Assembly: GCF_004366635.1 (NCBI RefSeq)
Contig: NZ_SORN01000003.1
Span: 62,001 to 126,000, forward strand
Source: Roseinatronobacter bogoriensis DSM 18756
GTDB taxonomy: Bacteria; Pseudomonadota; Alphaproteobacteria; Rhodobacterales; Rhodobacteraceae
DNA length: 64,000 nt
Direction of reading: 5' to 3'
This document shows, in pieces, positions 35,882-44,868 of this stretch. A program made the translations under genes and the position numbers. The notes under the pieces were generated by a model. It was not told the origin of the DNA. It searched no databases and saw only the letters and a program-made list of their open reading frames with translations. Every line of letters starts with the position of its first letter. Positions within the stretch are counted from its first letter, which is position 1.

Positions 35882-36398
35882 TCGCGGCCAGCATTTGCGC
35901 AAGCGCGTCTTCAATCGTGGTGTCATTGCGGATCGTCACAGCACCGACGGGCGCATCCAGATCAGCGCGCGACAGACGGGCAGCAATCGCCTGCGCATCC
36001 TCGCGACCGCGTGTCTGCAAACGCTGTGCCAAAACCTCGTGCGAGGCTGTTATCATCAACACCAACAACCCCGGATAGGCCTGCTGTATCTCCGGCAAGG
36101 CTTTGCGAGAGCCGTTGAAAACCACGATGCGCCCCTGCGCGAGATGATCATTGATGCTGGCAGGTATGGCATAGCGCAACCCATGCGCCCGCCAGTCAAA
36201 GGCATAACACCCGGCTGCCCTTTGCGCCTCAAACTGCGCCTGAGAGACGGCGAGATGCGCCTCGCCGCCAGCATCTGCGGCGCGCGTCACAATGCGGCGG
36301 ACCTTGACAATATCTGGCCTCGCTTTTGCAAGGGCGTCGATCAATGTGTCTTTGCCCACCCCTGACGGGCCGACAATGGCGACAAGAACCCCCGTCAT
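35856..36398 (-). CDS. phnN: Ribose 1,5-bisphosphate phosphokinase
   Basis: 180 residues, guanylate-kinase-like. P-loop GPSGVGKDTLIDALA and the VRRIVTRAA, FDWRAHGLRYAIP, VVFNGSRKALPEI segments typical of PhnN. It phosphorylates ribose 1,5-bisphosphate, the end product of C-P lyase processing, to PRPP. Its ATG overlaps the phnL stop by four bases. It is the last gene of the phnGHIJKLN operon. Confidence 0.93.
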   Translation of the reverse strand: MTGVLVAIVGPSGVGKDTLIDALAKARPDIVKVRRIVTRAADAGGEAHLAVSQAQFEAQRAAGCYAFDWRAHGLRYAIPASINDHLAQGRIVVFNGSRKALPEIQQAYPGLLVLMITASHEVLAQRLQTRGREDAQAIAARLSRADLDAPVGAVTIRNDTTIEDALAQMLAAISRATERA

Positions 36399-37081
36399 GC
36401 GGCCTCCTTTGTCGGGGTAAACCCCGTCACATCCACCTCTCGATCACAGACGGCTGCGCGCGCGTCTGCGTCATGGAATATCCCCAATATGGCGGCACCA
36501 CGCGCTTTGGCCTCCAGTATAAGGTCCAGAACCACGGCGCGGTTCGCAGCATCCAGGCTGGCCGTCGGCTCATCCAGCAGCATCACAGGCCAATCCTGAA
36601 TAAAGCCCCGCGCGATATTTACACGCTGTTGCTCGCCCCCCGAAAATGTGGTCGGGGACAGCGACCATAGCCGTTGCGGGAGGTTCAGGCGCTCCAACAG
36701 CCCTTCTGCCTTCGCCAAGGCCGCGTCCTCGTCAATGCCCTGCGCCAACAAGGGCTCTGCCACGATCTGGCGCGTTGGAATGCGCGGGATAACCCGCAGA
36801 AACTGGCTGACATAGCCCAGGGTGCTGCGCCGCAACTCCAGCACAACACGCGGGGCCGCGCGGCACAGCTCTGTCCCAGCCACGTTGATTGAACCTTCTT
36901 CACAGCGGTAATTTCCCCAGATCATCCGCATCAGGGTCGACTTCCCCGCCCCCGAGGCACCGACCAGTGCCACGCATTCGCCTGCCCCCACAGACAGGCT
37001 TGCCCCTGTCATCACTGGCAAGACCGCGCCGCCTTGATTGTGCAAAACGAATTGTTTGCCCACACCTGCAATCTCAATCAT
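36395..37081 (-). CDS. phnL: C-P lyase complex ABC-type subunit PhnL
   Basis: 228 residues. Walker A GASGAGKST, signature FSGGEQQRVNIARGF, Walker B VMLLDEPTASLD. PhnL is an ATPase of the PhnGHI ribosyl triphosphate synthase step, not a transporter subunit. GAGGG lies nine bases before ATG 37081, inside a short repeat shared with the SDR gene at 44.87 kb. The frame is open to 37186, but those residues are unlike the family. Confidence 0.93.
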   Translation of the reverse strand: MIEIAGVGKQFVLHNQGGAVLPVMTGASLSVGAGECVALVGASGAGKSTLMRMIWGNYRCEEGSINVAGTELCRAAPRVVLELRRSTLGYVSQFLRVIPRIPTRQIVAEPLLAQGIDEDAALAKAEGLLERLNLPQRLWSLSPTTFSGGEQQRVNIARGFIQDWPVMLLDEPTASLDAANRAVVLDLILEAKARGAAILGIFHDADARAAVCDREVDVTGFTPTKEAA

Positions 37082-37142
37082 TCCCGCGCCCTCATTTTCT
37101 TGCCAAAAATACTCAATCCCACACAGCCCCGCGCACAGTGCG

Positions 37143-37913
37143 TCAGGCCTGAAGCACTGAACTGACCAAAAGCTGTGTATAGGCATGTTGCGGGTCGTCG
37201 AGGACCTGATCGGTCAGCCCGTCTTCGACCACATGCCCGTCTTTCATCACCATCAGCCGGTCGGCCAGCAGCCGCACCACGGCCAGATCATGCGTGACAA
37301 TCACGGCCGACAATCCCAGCCGCCGCACCAACCCGCGCAGCAGGTCCAGCAGTCGCGCCTGCACGCTGACGTCAAGCCCGCCTGTGGGTTCATCCATGAA
37401 GACCAGTCGCGGCCCTGTCACCAGATTGCGCGCGATTTGCAGCCTTTGCTGCATTCCGCCCGAGAAGGCGCGGGGGCGGTCGTCCACGCGGGCCGCATCA
37501 ATTTCCACGCGCGCCAGCCAGTCGCTCGCCTGTGCCCGGATGTCCCCGTAATGGCGCGCGCCAACGGCCATCAGCCGTTCGCCCACATTGCCGCCAGCGC
37601 TGACATTCATGCGCAAACCGTCGCGCGGGTTCTGGTGGACAAATGCCCAATCCGTGCGCGCCAGCCAGCGGCGTTCTGCCTCGCTCATCGCAACAGTATC
37701 ACGCGGCCCCTTGTCGCGCGTATCAAGGATCACGCGGCCAGCATCCGGGGCCAGGTGTCCCGCAAGGCAATTCAGAAGCGTCGATTTCCCTGAACCGCTT
37801 TCTCCCACGATCCCCATCACCTCGCCGGGCCAAAGCGTGAAATTCACATCCTTGCAGCCCAGATGCGCGCCATAGGATTTAGACAGACCTTCAACCTGCA
37901 AAAGCGGTGTCAT
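37143..37913 (-). CDS. phnK: C-P lyase complex ABC-type subunit PhnK
   Basis: 256 residues. Walker A GESGSGKSTLLN, signature FSGGMQQRLQIARNL, Walker B LVFMDEPTGGLDVS. PhnK docks on the PhnGHIJ core in E. coli. The start overlaps the phnJ stop by four bases. A 61-base gap, long for this operon, separates it from phnL. Confidence 0.95.
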   Translation of the reverse strand: MTPLLQVEGLSKSYGAHLGCKDVNFTLWPGEVMGIVGESGSGKSTLLNCLAGHLAPDAGRVILDTRDKGPRDTVAMSEAERRWLARTDWAFVHQNPRDGLRMNVSAGGNVGERLMAVGARHYGDIRAQASDWLARVEIDAARVDDRPRAFSGGMQQRLQIARNLVTGPRLVFMDEPTGGLDVSVQARLLDLLRGLVRRLGLSAVIVTHDLAVVRLLADRLMVMKDGHVVEDGLTDQVLDDPQHAYTQLLVSSVLQA

Positions 37914-38758
37914 GCGGCATCTCCCTGTCGGGCCGCAACGCGGGCGGCGCAATAATCGGTGTCCGAACACACAAACATCCGGCCCCCTGTATCATCGGTG
38001 ATCACTTCATCCAGATAGCTGTCCGCGGCTTCGCAAATCGCGCAAGCCTGATCTGCGGCCTTGCTTGGCTGAAAAGGATAATCCTCAAAATCAAGGCTCT
38101 CGACGTGCGTGAAGGGTGGCAGCGCATAGATACGGCATTCGCGCCCAGCCCCGAACAACTGCAAGGCAGGCGACATGTTCAGTTTCGGGTTGTCAAATTT
38201 CGGGATCGGTGACGGGTCCATGACATAGCGCCCCTGAACCCGCACCGGGTAAGCATAGGCGCGCGCGATCTCGCCGTGACGCGCAATATCTTCGTACAGG
38301 CGCACCTGCATCAGCCCATAATCTTCCAGCGCGTGCATCGTGCGTGTTTCTGTCTCGCGTGGTTCCAGAAAGCGCAAAGGCTCCGGGATCGGCACTTGAA
38401 AGACAAGTATCTGCCCTTCGGAAAGTGGGGTTTCCGGAATGCGGTGGCGGGTTTGAATGATACTGGCCTCGGCCGTTGCTTCTGTTGTGGCGACGCCTGC
38501 GACACGGGCAAAGAACTTGCGAATAGACACGGCATTGGTTGTATCATCCGCGCCCTGGTCAATCACCTTCAACGTATCTTCGGGCACAAGGCAGGCTGCG
38601 GTTACCTGCACCCCGCCTGTGCCCCAGCCATAAGGCATGGGCATTTCACGGCTGGAAAACGGCACCTGATAGCCCGGAATGGCAACCGCTTTCAGGATGG
38701 CGCGGCGCAACATGCGCTTGGTGGCCTCGTCCAGATAGGCGAAATTGTAGTCAGACAT
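37910..38758 (-). CDS. phnJ: Alpha-D-ribose 1-methylphosphonate 5-phosphate C-P lyase
   Basis: 282 residues. The radical-SAM enzyme that breaks the C-P bond. The four conserved cysteines are present: Cys239 and Cys242 (QACAICEAADSYLDE), Cys264 and Cys270 (FVCSDTDYC), matching E. coli positions shifted by two. ATG 38758 is preceded by GGAG; a GTG three codons upstream is possible. Confidence 0.97.
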   Translation of the reverse strand: MSDYNFAYLDEATKRMLRRAILKAVAIPGYQVPFSSREMPMPYGWGTGGVQVTAACLVPEDTLKVIDQGADDTTNAVSIRKFFARVAGVATTEATAEASIIQTRHRIPETPLSEGQILVFQVPIPEPLRFLEPRETETRTMHALEDYGLMQVRLYEDIARHGEIARAYAYPVRVQGRYVMDPSPIPKFDNPKLNMSPALQLFGAGRECRIYALPPFTHVESLDFEDYPFQPSKAADQACAICEAADSYLDEVITDDTGGRMFVCSDTDYCAARVAARQGDAA

Positions 38759-38839
38759 GGTGTTCACACTCCTGCGCGCGCCCGTGGCGCGGGTGGGTGG
38801 GTAGGGCGATACGAGGGCGCGCCTGAAAGGGATCGGCCT

Positions 38840-39922
38840 TCATTCTGCGGCCTCCTGATAGGCGCTGGCATCGCGTCGCAATTTTCGGATCAACTCCAGC
38901 TCTGCCTGAAAATCCACGTAATGGGGCAGCTTGATATGCTCCAGAAAGCCGCTGGATTGGATATTGTCGCAATGTGACAGCACGAATTCCTCGTCCTGTG
39001 CGGGTGCCGTGCCAATATCCTCGCCCAATTCGCGCGCGCGCAAGGCACGGTCGACCAGTGCCATCGAAATGGCCTTGCGTTCGGATTGGCCGAAAACCAG
39101 CCCATAGCCGCGCGTAAACTGTGCAGGCTCTGTCTTTGACCCCTGAAACTGATTGACGCTTTCGCATTCCGTCAGCAGGATTTCGGCAAACTCTATCTCG
39201 AAATCCAGCTCGGGCAGTTGTGCCGACACACGCACATAACCGATGCGCAATTCGCCAATAAAGGCATGATTGCGCCCATATCCCCGCTGTGTCGAATAGG
39301 CCAGCGACAGCAAGAACCCCTCATCACCACGTGCCAGTGCCTGCAACCGCAAGGGCCGTGTTGCGGGAAATTCCAGTGGCGCGCGCGTCAGGTCCGGCAC
39401 GTCGCCTTCGCCTGCACTCTCTGGCTGCATCAGTCCTTCTGCGTTCAGATGTGACAGGATATGCGGCACAGCCCCCGTTGCTGCCGGAAGCTCTGGCGCA
39501 GGGGCTACGCTATCGTCTTTGGCCAGATCGAAATCCAACAGACGGTGGGTATAGTCAAAGGTGGGCCCCAAAACCTGCCCGCCCGGCGCATCCTTATAGG
39601 TTGCCGAAATCCGGCGGATGATCTGGGCCGCGCCTGTGTCCAGTGGCACAGTTGCCCCGAAACGCGGCAAGGTTGTCCGAAACGACCGGATCAGAAACAC
39701 AGCCTCGACAGCATCGCCACGCGCCTGTTTCAGGGCCAGTGCGGCCAGATCAGGATCATAAAGCGACCCTTCCGCCATGACGCGATCTATAGCCAGCGAT
39801 AACTGTTCCCGAATTTGCGCCAAGGCCAGATCAGGCACGCCGTGATCGCCGCGCCGCGCTTCGGCCAGCCAGCTATGCGCGTTGTCAATGGCGCGCTCTC
39901 CACCTTTAACGGCGACATACAT
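38840..39922 (-). CDS. phnI: C-P lyase core subunit, ribose 1-methylphosphonate 5-triphosphate synthase nucleosidase
   Basis: 360 residues, full length. It starts MYVAVKGGERAIDNAHSWLA, a PhnI hallmark, and contains GYGLVFGQSERKAISMALVD and LSHCDNIQSSGFLEHIKLPHYVDF. PhnI with PhnG, PhnH and PhnL replaces adenine of ATP with methylphosphonate. Its start overlaps phnH by 17 bases. Confidence 0.97.
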   Translation of the reverse strand: MYVAVKGGERAIDNAHSWLAEARRGDHGVPDLALAQIREQLSLAIDRVMAEGSLYDPDLAALALKQARGDAVEAVFLIRSFRTTLPRFGATVPLDTGAAQIIRRISATYKDAPGGQVLGPTFDYTHRLLDFDLAKDDSVAPAPELPAATGAVPHILSHLNAEGLMQPESAGEGDVPDLTRAPLEFPATRPLRLQALARGDEGFLLSLAYSTQRGYGRNHAFIGELRIGYVRVSAQLPELDFEIEFAEILLTECESVNQFQGSKTEPAQFTRGYGLVFGQSERKAISMALVDRALRARELGEDIGTAPAQDEEFVLSHCDNIQSSGFLEHIKLPHYVDFQAELELIRKLRRDASAYQEAAE

Positions 39923-40487
39923 CGGGAACCTCTATTCTTGTGGAACGTGGAAGTGCTGCCAGTGTCTTGCCACTGGTGAACATCAGATCGCAGCCCAAGG
40001 GAAAGCGGGCGGCGTTGCGCTGCAATGCACCCGGATCGGGCAGGTTCAGCCAAGCCTCTCTCTCAATGCCCGGCCCTGACAGCCGGACGCCTTCGTTGTG
40101 CAACTGGTCCAGTTCGACAATCAGCGTGGCAGAGCGATCGGGATATTCCGGCACGCCCTGTTGGTAGGTTGAAAGCTCGCCAAGTGCCTGCCACGTGCCC
40201 AAGGCAAAACCCGCGTGTTGCGGCGCGCACAGCGGTGCCCCCAGATGGAAGGCAACCCATTCGCGCATGGCTGGGCAATCATGCGCACCGGCCAGATGCA
40301 AAGGGGTTGTGCTGTCTGCAAGGATCATCAGCGCAATCGCCGCCGCATCAGAGCAAGGCGCAGGGGCAGAAACCCCCTCAAGCGTTACAATCCGGCCCGG
40401 ATGCGCCATTGCATCGAGAACCTGTCGAAAGGCGCGCGCGCCTTCGCGGGCGGGGTCCGAAAACCCGGCGGTCAATAGGGCGCTCAT
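39906..40487 (-). CDS. phnH: C-P lyase subunit PhnH
   Basis: 193 residues. Starts MSALLTAGFSDPAREGARAF and contains RQVLDAMAHPGRIVTLEG and LSTYQQGVPEYPDRSATLIV, as in other PhnH proteins, a structural subunit of the PhnGHIJ core. It overlaps both neighbours (four bases with phnG, 17 with phnI). Confidence 0.95.
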   Translation of the reverse strand: MSALLTAGFSDPAREGARAFRQVLDAMAHPGRIVTLEGVSAPAPCSDAAAIALMILADSTTPLHLAGAHDCPAMREWVAFHLGAPLCAPQHAGFALGTWQALGELSTYQQGVPEYPDRSATLIVELDQLHNEGVRLSGPGIEREAWLNLPDPGALQRNAARFPLGCDLMFTSGKTLAALPRSTRIEVPDVCRR

Positions 40488-40924
40488 GGCTCACCTCGTA
40501 CAAGCGTGAAGAAATCGACCTTGGTGGCGGCGGCGCGGCGGGCGCGGGCCTGCGACTGTTCGGTTTCGTGCTGGGCCAAAGGCGCCAGAACGCGCGCGTG
40601 CAATTGCGCGGCTGCATCTGTTTGCAACAAGGCATCCAGCAATGCGGCACGTTCTGCCTTGCGCGGGCTGCGGCCCTGAACAAGCGCATGGCCGACGGTG
40701 CCACAGCCAAGCCGCAATGCGGCGCGGGTCACCGTCACTTCGCCCAGATTAAATGCAGCGCCGGCTGCACCTGCGCGCCCTTGCACCATCATGGTCCCGG
40801 CCTCTGGCTTTCGAAGCCATGTGAAATCAGGGGCAGCATCGGGCCAGCAGGCGTCTAGTTGTGCCAAAGGCGCACGCGCAAGAAGGCCCATCCAATCACG
40901 GCGGGTCAATGGGTCGGCGGTCAT
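40484..40924 (-). CDS. phnG: C-P lyase subunit PhnG
   Basis: 146 residues, normal PhnG length. RRDWMGLLARAPLAQLDACW opens the protein, and GTMMVQGRAGAAGAAFNLGEVTVTR-type sequence with GTVGHALVQGRSPRKAERAALLDAL follows. It is the first gene of the phnGHIJKLN operon, divergent from phnF. The start at 40924 removes 12 extra residues. Confidence 0.95.
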   Translation of the reverse strand: MTADPLTRRDWMGLLARAPLAQLDACWPDAAPDFTWLRKPEAGTMMVQGRAGAAGAAFNLGEVTVTRAALRLGCGTVGHALVQGRSPRKAERAALLDALLQTDAAAQLHARVLAPLAQHETEQSQARARRAAATKVDFFTLVRGEP

Positions 40925-40941
40925 GTCGGATCTCTCAATTC

Positions 40942-41009
40942 GGTATAGACAACTAGACAAATACGCTGTTTACAGTTTTCAATCAAACGGAATTTTGTGA
41001 AAGTTTCAC
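40942..41009. promoter_or_regulatory. phnG-phnF control region with candidate PhnF operator
   Basis: GGTATAGAC at 40942-40950 resembles the GT-N4-AC half-site style of HutC/PhnF-type GntR operators, and TAGACAA occurs twice in eight-base phase just after it. A perfect GTGAAA-G-TTTCAC palindrome (40997-41009) sits three bases before the phnF ATG and would cover its ribosome-binding region. Confidence 0.45.
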
Positions 41010-41012
41010 GAC

Positions 41013-41747
41013 ATGACACAGCGCGTCGCCCTTTGGCAGAACATAAAAGACCTACTTCATGGCGAAATCGTTCAGGGCGTCTGGCGGGCTGGTGCACGTT
41101 TGCCCACCGAGGCGGATCTGGCGCTTAGATTTGATGTGAACCGCCACACGGTTCGGCGTGCCTTGCAGGCTTTGGCCGAAGAGGGGTTGGTTCAACCCAG
41201 ACGCGGTGCAGGCGTGTTCGTGCGGGCCGCCCCGCTGCGCTACCCGATCGGGCCGCGTACAAGGTTTCGACAAAACCTGCTATCCGCAGGGCGCACCCCG
41301 TCGCGCAAATTGCTGCACCTGTCGCAGCAATCCGCATCCAGCGCAGAGGCAAAAGCCCTCGGGCTCGTTCCCGGTGCGCCAGTCCATGTGATGGAGGCTA
41401 TAAGCTTTGCAGATGATCTTCCAATCTCTCTTGCAAGGTCGTGTTTCTGCGCCACACGATTTCCCGAGCTTGGGGTGGCTCTCCGCGACACGAACTCGGT
41501 CACAGGCGCGCTGGCGAACGTGGGAGTTGCCGATTACTTGCGCAAATCCACGCGGTTGACAGGCCAGAATGCAGACCCTGTGCAAGCACGTCATTTGCAA
41601 CTGTCTACGGGCGACGCACTTATCCTGTCAGAAGCAATCAATGTTGATGTGACAGGGCGGCCCGTTGAGTTTGGCCGAACATACTTTGTCGGCGAACGTG
41701 TCGAATTGGTTCTGGAAAGCGAAGATAACGCAGCTTTTGTCACGTGA
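41013..41747 (+). CDS. phnF: Phosphonate operon regulator, GntR/HutC family
   Basis: 244 residues. N-terminal winged HTH (VWRAGARLPTEADLALRFDV, NRHTVRRALQALAEEGLVQP) and a C-terminal UTRA ligand domain (PIGPRTRFRQNLLSAGRTPS, SEAINVDVTGRPVEFGRTYF). The latter phrase is typical of PhnF. It probably represses phnG and the divergent phnF-phnM2-NUDIX unit. The usual Shine-Dalgarno is poor because of the palindrome before the start. Confidence 0.93.
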   Translation: MTQRVALWQNIKDLLHGEIVQGVWRAGARLPTEADLALRFDVNRHTVRRALQALAEEGLVQPRRGAGVFVRAAPLRYPIGPRTRFRQNLLSAGRTPSRKLLHLSQQSASSAEAKALGLVPGAPVHVMEAISFADDLPISLARSCFCATRFPELGVALRDTNSVTGALANVGVADYLRKSTRLTGQNADPVQARHLQLSTGDALILSEAINVDVTGRPVEFGRTYFVGERVELVLESEDNAAFVT

Positions 41748-41796
41748 TTGCAATATAGCTGAGTTACCCGCGGGCCAAACGCGAAGGAACTGATAC

Positions 41797-42978
41797 ATGA
41801 CACCCCAGAATCTGCGCATCAACGGCGCGTTATCCTTAATGAACGGCAGCCTGGAAGATTGCGACCTTTTCATTTCCGATGGCCATTTTGTGCCATCGGG
41901 TGGCGCTGTGCATGAGATCGACCTGTCAGGTTACTGGGTGTTGCCCGGGATTATCGACTTGCATGGCGATGGGTTTGAACGCCACATCCGCCCCCGACCC
42001 AGCGCCCCGTTTGAAAAGCGCGCAGCGCTGCAATCGGCCGATACAGAACTGGCAAGTCAAGGCGTTACGACCGCATGGTTTGCACAAAGCTGGTCCTGGG
42101 AAGGTGGGGCGCGCGCGCCGGATGAAGCGGTTGCCCTGCTTGACGCACGTCGCCAGATTGCCCATCGCCTTATGACGGATATCCGCATCCAGTTGCGGTT
42201 TGAAACGCATATGCCGCACGATCATGCAGCCCTTATGGGTGTCGTGCGCGACTACCATCTGGATTACATCGTGTTCAACAATCACTTGCCCGAAGCGCTG
42301 GAGCTTGCCGCTTCAAAACCCGCGCGCTTCGCGGCGTGGGCCTTGCAAAACGGGCATCTGCCCGAAGATCTGCTGAAGAAAGTACATCAAGCCCACGAGG
42401 CAGGCCCGGAAATCCCGACTTTCCTGACATCCCTCGCGGCTGATCTGCGTCTGGCCGGGGTGATGATGGGATCGCATGACGACCCGGATGCAGAAACCCG
42501 TGCTTTCTATCGCGGCATTGGCGCGACCATTTGCGAATTCCCCACCTCACTCGCGGCCGCCAATGCCGCGCGTGCGGCGAATGAACCGGTCCTGATGGGG
42601 GCGCCGAATATCGTGCGTGGCGGTTCTCAATCCGGCAATATTGCCGCGATGGAACTGGTCGAAGAGGGGCTGTGCGATGCGCTGATTTCTGACTATTACA
42701 TTCCGGCGCTGGCGCAAGCGGCGTGGGAGATTGCGGATATGCGTGCATTGTCCTTCGCCCATGCCTGGGAAATGATCTCTACCCGCCCTGCACAGATCAT
42801 GGGCCTGTCTGATCGCGGCAGCCTTCTGCCCGGCCAGCGCGCCGATCTTGTGGTGATGAACCCCAAGACCCGCCGCGTTGAGGCAACTCTCGTGCAGGGT
42901 CAGATTGCCTTTGCAAGTCTTCAGGCGGCATACCGTCTTTTACAGGCACCTTTGCCCTATGCCCTTGCCGCGCAATAA
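41797..42978 (+). CDS. phnM: Second PhnM-like diphosphatase
   Basis: 393 residues, the same fold and motifs as the PhnM at 33978-35120 (DLHGDGFERHIRPRPSAPFE, GSHDDPDAETRAFY, MGAPNIVRGGSQSGNIAAME, ISDYYIPALAQAAW). The differences are clear: this copy has HGDGFERH where the first has HTDNLERH, and GVTTAWFAQSWSWEGG where the first has GITTVYDALRIG. It is a divergent paralogue, not a recent duplicate. It lies after phnF and before a NUDIX gene. Confidence 0.88.
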   Translation: MTPQNLRINGALSLMNGSLEDCDLFISDGHFVPSGGAVHEIDLSGYWVLPGIIDLHGDGFERHIRPRPSAPFEKRAALQSADTELASQGVTTAWFAQSWSWEGGARAPDEAVALLDARRQIAHRLMTDIRIQLRFETHMPHDHAALMGVVRDYHLDYIVFNNHLPEALELAASKPARFAAWALQNGHLPEDLLKKVHQAHEAGPEIPTFLTSLAADLRLAGVMMGSHDDPDAETRAFYRGIGATICEFPTSLAAANAARAANEPVLMGAPNIVRGGSQSGNIAAMELVEEGLCDALISDYYIPALAQAAWEIADMRALSFAHAWEMISTRPAQIMGLSDRGSLLPGQRADLVVMNPKTRRVEATLVQGQIAFASLQAAYRLLQAPLPYALAAQ

Positions 42979-42985
42979 GTCTGAC

Positions 42986-43534
42986 ATGACATATGCCGGA
43001 ATAATAGAGACAGAAATCGGGCGGATCCGCCCCATTGATCTGCTGGAGCATGACCATCTGGGCCGCGCGCGTGACTGGGTGCGCTCTGGGGCGGTCCTGT
43101 GTCGTGTGGCGCCCCCCGCGACCCCGCGCATGCATCTGGTCAGCTATTTTCCGGTGATCGATCAAGGTCAGGTGCTGTTGGGCGACCATATCAGTTCAGG
43201 CCTGTGGCTGCCGCCCGGCGGACATGTCGAACCGGCTGAGCATCCGCGCGACACGGTGCGGCGCGAATGCCTTGAGGAATTGCGCATACCAGCCCGTTTT
43301 CTGCGAGATGGCCCAGTGTTCCTGACCATCGCTGAAACCATTGGTGCACATCCGCATGAAGATGTGTCGCTGTGGTATCCGCTACAGGGGGTGGCGGGTG
43401 CCTTGCCGGAATATGACAGGCGCGAATACCGGGCAATGCAATGGTTTCGTTTTGACGACGCGCCTTTCCACGATTCGGACCCGAATCTGGAAAGGTTCCT
43501 TGGCAAGCTTGTCGAAGAATCCGTCGGGACGTGA
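42986..43534 (+). CDS. NUDIX hydrolase
   Basis: 182 residues. The NUDIX box is complete: GHVEPAE, then REC and LEEL (G-x5-E-x7-RE-U-x-EE). A pyrophosphohydrolase placed seven bases after the second phnM, so likely to act on a nucleotide or ribose diphosphate linked to phosphonate processing (inference). The frame is open upstream but overlaps phnM. Confidence 0.85.
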   Translation: MTYAGIIETEIGRIRPIDLLEHDHLGRARDWVRSGAVLCRVAPPATPRMHLVSYFPVIDQGQVLLGDHISSGLWLPPGGHVEPAEHPRDTVRRECLEELRIPARFLRDGPVFLTIAETIGAHPHEDVSLWYPLQGVAGALPEYDRREYRAMQWFRFDDAPFHDSDPNLERFLGKLVEESVGT

Positions 43535-43567
43535 TGCGCCTGGCTGCGAGGGGGAGAATATTGGCCC

Positions 43568-44203
43568 TCAATGCAGCGTCACATCTTCGTATTTCGCCAG
43601 AAACGCCTCAACCTCCATATGTCGAAAATCAGACAGTGCCATGCGCAGGCGGTCATGGTCCCAGTCCCACCACGCAAGCTCTGTTAACCGCCGCGCAATC
43701 TGCTTGGGAAAGCGACGTCGCAGCTTCTCGGCCGGGACGCCGACAACGACCGTGTAGGGCGCCACGTCGCGCGTGACAACGGCCCCCGCACCGATGATGG
43801 CACCATGGCCGACGGTTACATCAGGGCGGATGATCGCGCCATGCCCGATCCAGACATCATGGCCGATTGTGACCCGCCGTTCCGCGCGCCGTTCGAAAAA
43901 CGCAGTATCGGGTGCTTCATCAGGCCAGTAAAGGTCTGACCGGTACAGGAAGTGATGCAGGCTTGCGCGGTCCATCGGGTGATCGGTCGGACCAATGCGC
44001 ACATTGGCGGCGATATTGACGAATTTGCCGATGGTCGCATTTGCAATATCACAGCCCCGCGCGCAGTAACTGTAATCGCCCATTGTGGTGTTCAACAGCA
44101 CCGATCCCGCGCCAATTTCCGTATAGATGCCAAAGTCGCTGTCCCGGATCGTGCAATCCGGGTGAACCAATGCCCCATCGGGTGAAAGCTTGCGGGTCAT
44201 CAA
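43568..44203 (-). CDS. Hexapeptide-repeat transferase of the phosphonate cluster
   Basis: 211 residues with left-handed beta-helix repeats (GIYTEIGAGSVLLNTTMGDY, VTIGHDVWIGHGAIIRPDVT, VGHGAIIGAGAVVTRDVAPY). It resembles the LpxA/DapH-like acetyltransferase family that recurs in C-P lyase clusters. It may acetylate aminophosphonates, as PhnO does, since no GNAT-type phnO is present here (inference). Overlaps the SDR gene by four bases. Confidence 0.82.
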   Translation of the reverse strand: MMTRKLSPDGALVHPDCTIRDSDFGIYTEIGAGSVLLNTTMGDYSYCARGCDIANATIGKFVNIAANVRIGPTDHPMDRASLHHFLYRSDLYWPDEAPDTAFFERRAERRVTIGHDVWIGHGAIIRPDVTVGHGAIIGAGAVVTRDVAPYTVVVGVPAEKLRRRFPKQIARRLTELAWWDWDHDRLRMALSDFRHMEVEAFLAKYEDVTLH

Positions 44204-44868
44204 AATTCGCGCCCCTCTCCTGTCCAGCGCACGAACTGCCCAGTCTGGGCCATGTCCAATGTGCTGGCAATCTCCAAAATACCGTGCGCGACCTGAGTTG
44301 CGTTTTCCTTGGCATCTGGTCCGCCCATATCTGTACGCACCCAGCCGGGATCAATCAGCGCGACAGCTATCTGTCGCGCCCGCACATCCGTGGCCAGACC
44401 CTGCATTATCTTGTTCACCGCAGCTTTCGAGGCGCGGTAGGCAATCCGGTCGGATTTGGCATATCCCATCCACGCCATCTGACTGGAAATCGTCAAAATA
44501 CGCCCGCCATCCGGCATCTTGGGAAGCACGGCCTGTGCCATTGCAAGTGGGGCAAGCGTGTTGATCAGAAATGTGTCCGCAAAGCCATCAAAATCCATGT
44601 CCAGCGTGGCCTGCCGTTCTGGCCCTATCACCCCGGCATTATTGATCAGCACATCAACCGGCCCCAGCTTCGTCCCGATTGCGCGTAGCCTGTCACGGTC
44701 CCGCATATCGACCAGGTGTTCCGTCACGCCTTGGGGCGCATCGCCATTTTGGCGCACGGTTCCACTGACCTGCCAGCCACGCGAAAGCGCCTCTATTGCT
44801 ATTGCGCGCCCGATCCCTCGTCCCGCGCCTGTAATAAGAATATGCAACTGACCCTCATTCTCTTGCAC
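44200..44868 (-). CDS. Short-chain dehydrogenase/reductase
   Basis: 222 residues. Rossmann motif TGAGRGIGRAIA, NNAGVIGPE, catalytic Ser/Tyr/Lys region ILTISSQMAWMGYAKSDRIAYRASKAA, and VDMRDRDRL. Substrate unknown; placed after the phosphonate transporter genes. The first seven residues MQENEGQ come from a short repeat that also precedes phnL. A TTG at 44847 with GAGGG upstream starts directly at the Rossmann strand (LHILITGAG) and may be the real start. Confidence 0.85.
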   Translation of the reverse strand: MQENEGQLHILITGAGRGIGRAIAIEALSRGWQVSGTVRQNGDAPQGVTEHLVDMRDRDRLRAIGTKLGPVDVLINNAGVIGPERQATLDMDFDGFADTFLINTLAPLAMAQAVLPKMPDGGRILTISSQMAWMGYAKSDRIAYRASKAAVNKIMQGLATDVRARQIAVALIDPGWVRTDMGGPDAKENATQVAHGILEIASTLDMAQTGQFVRWTGEGREF

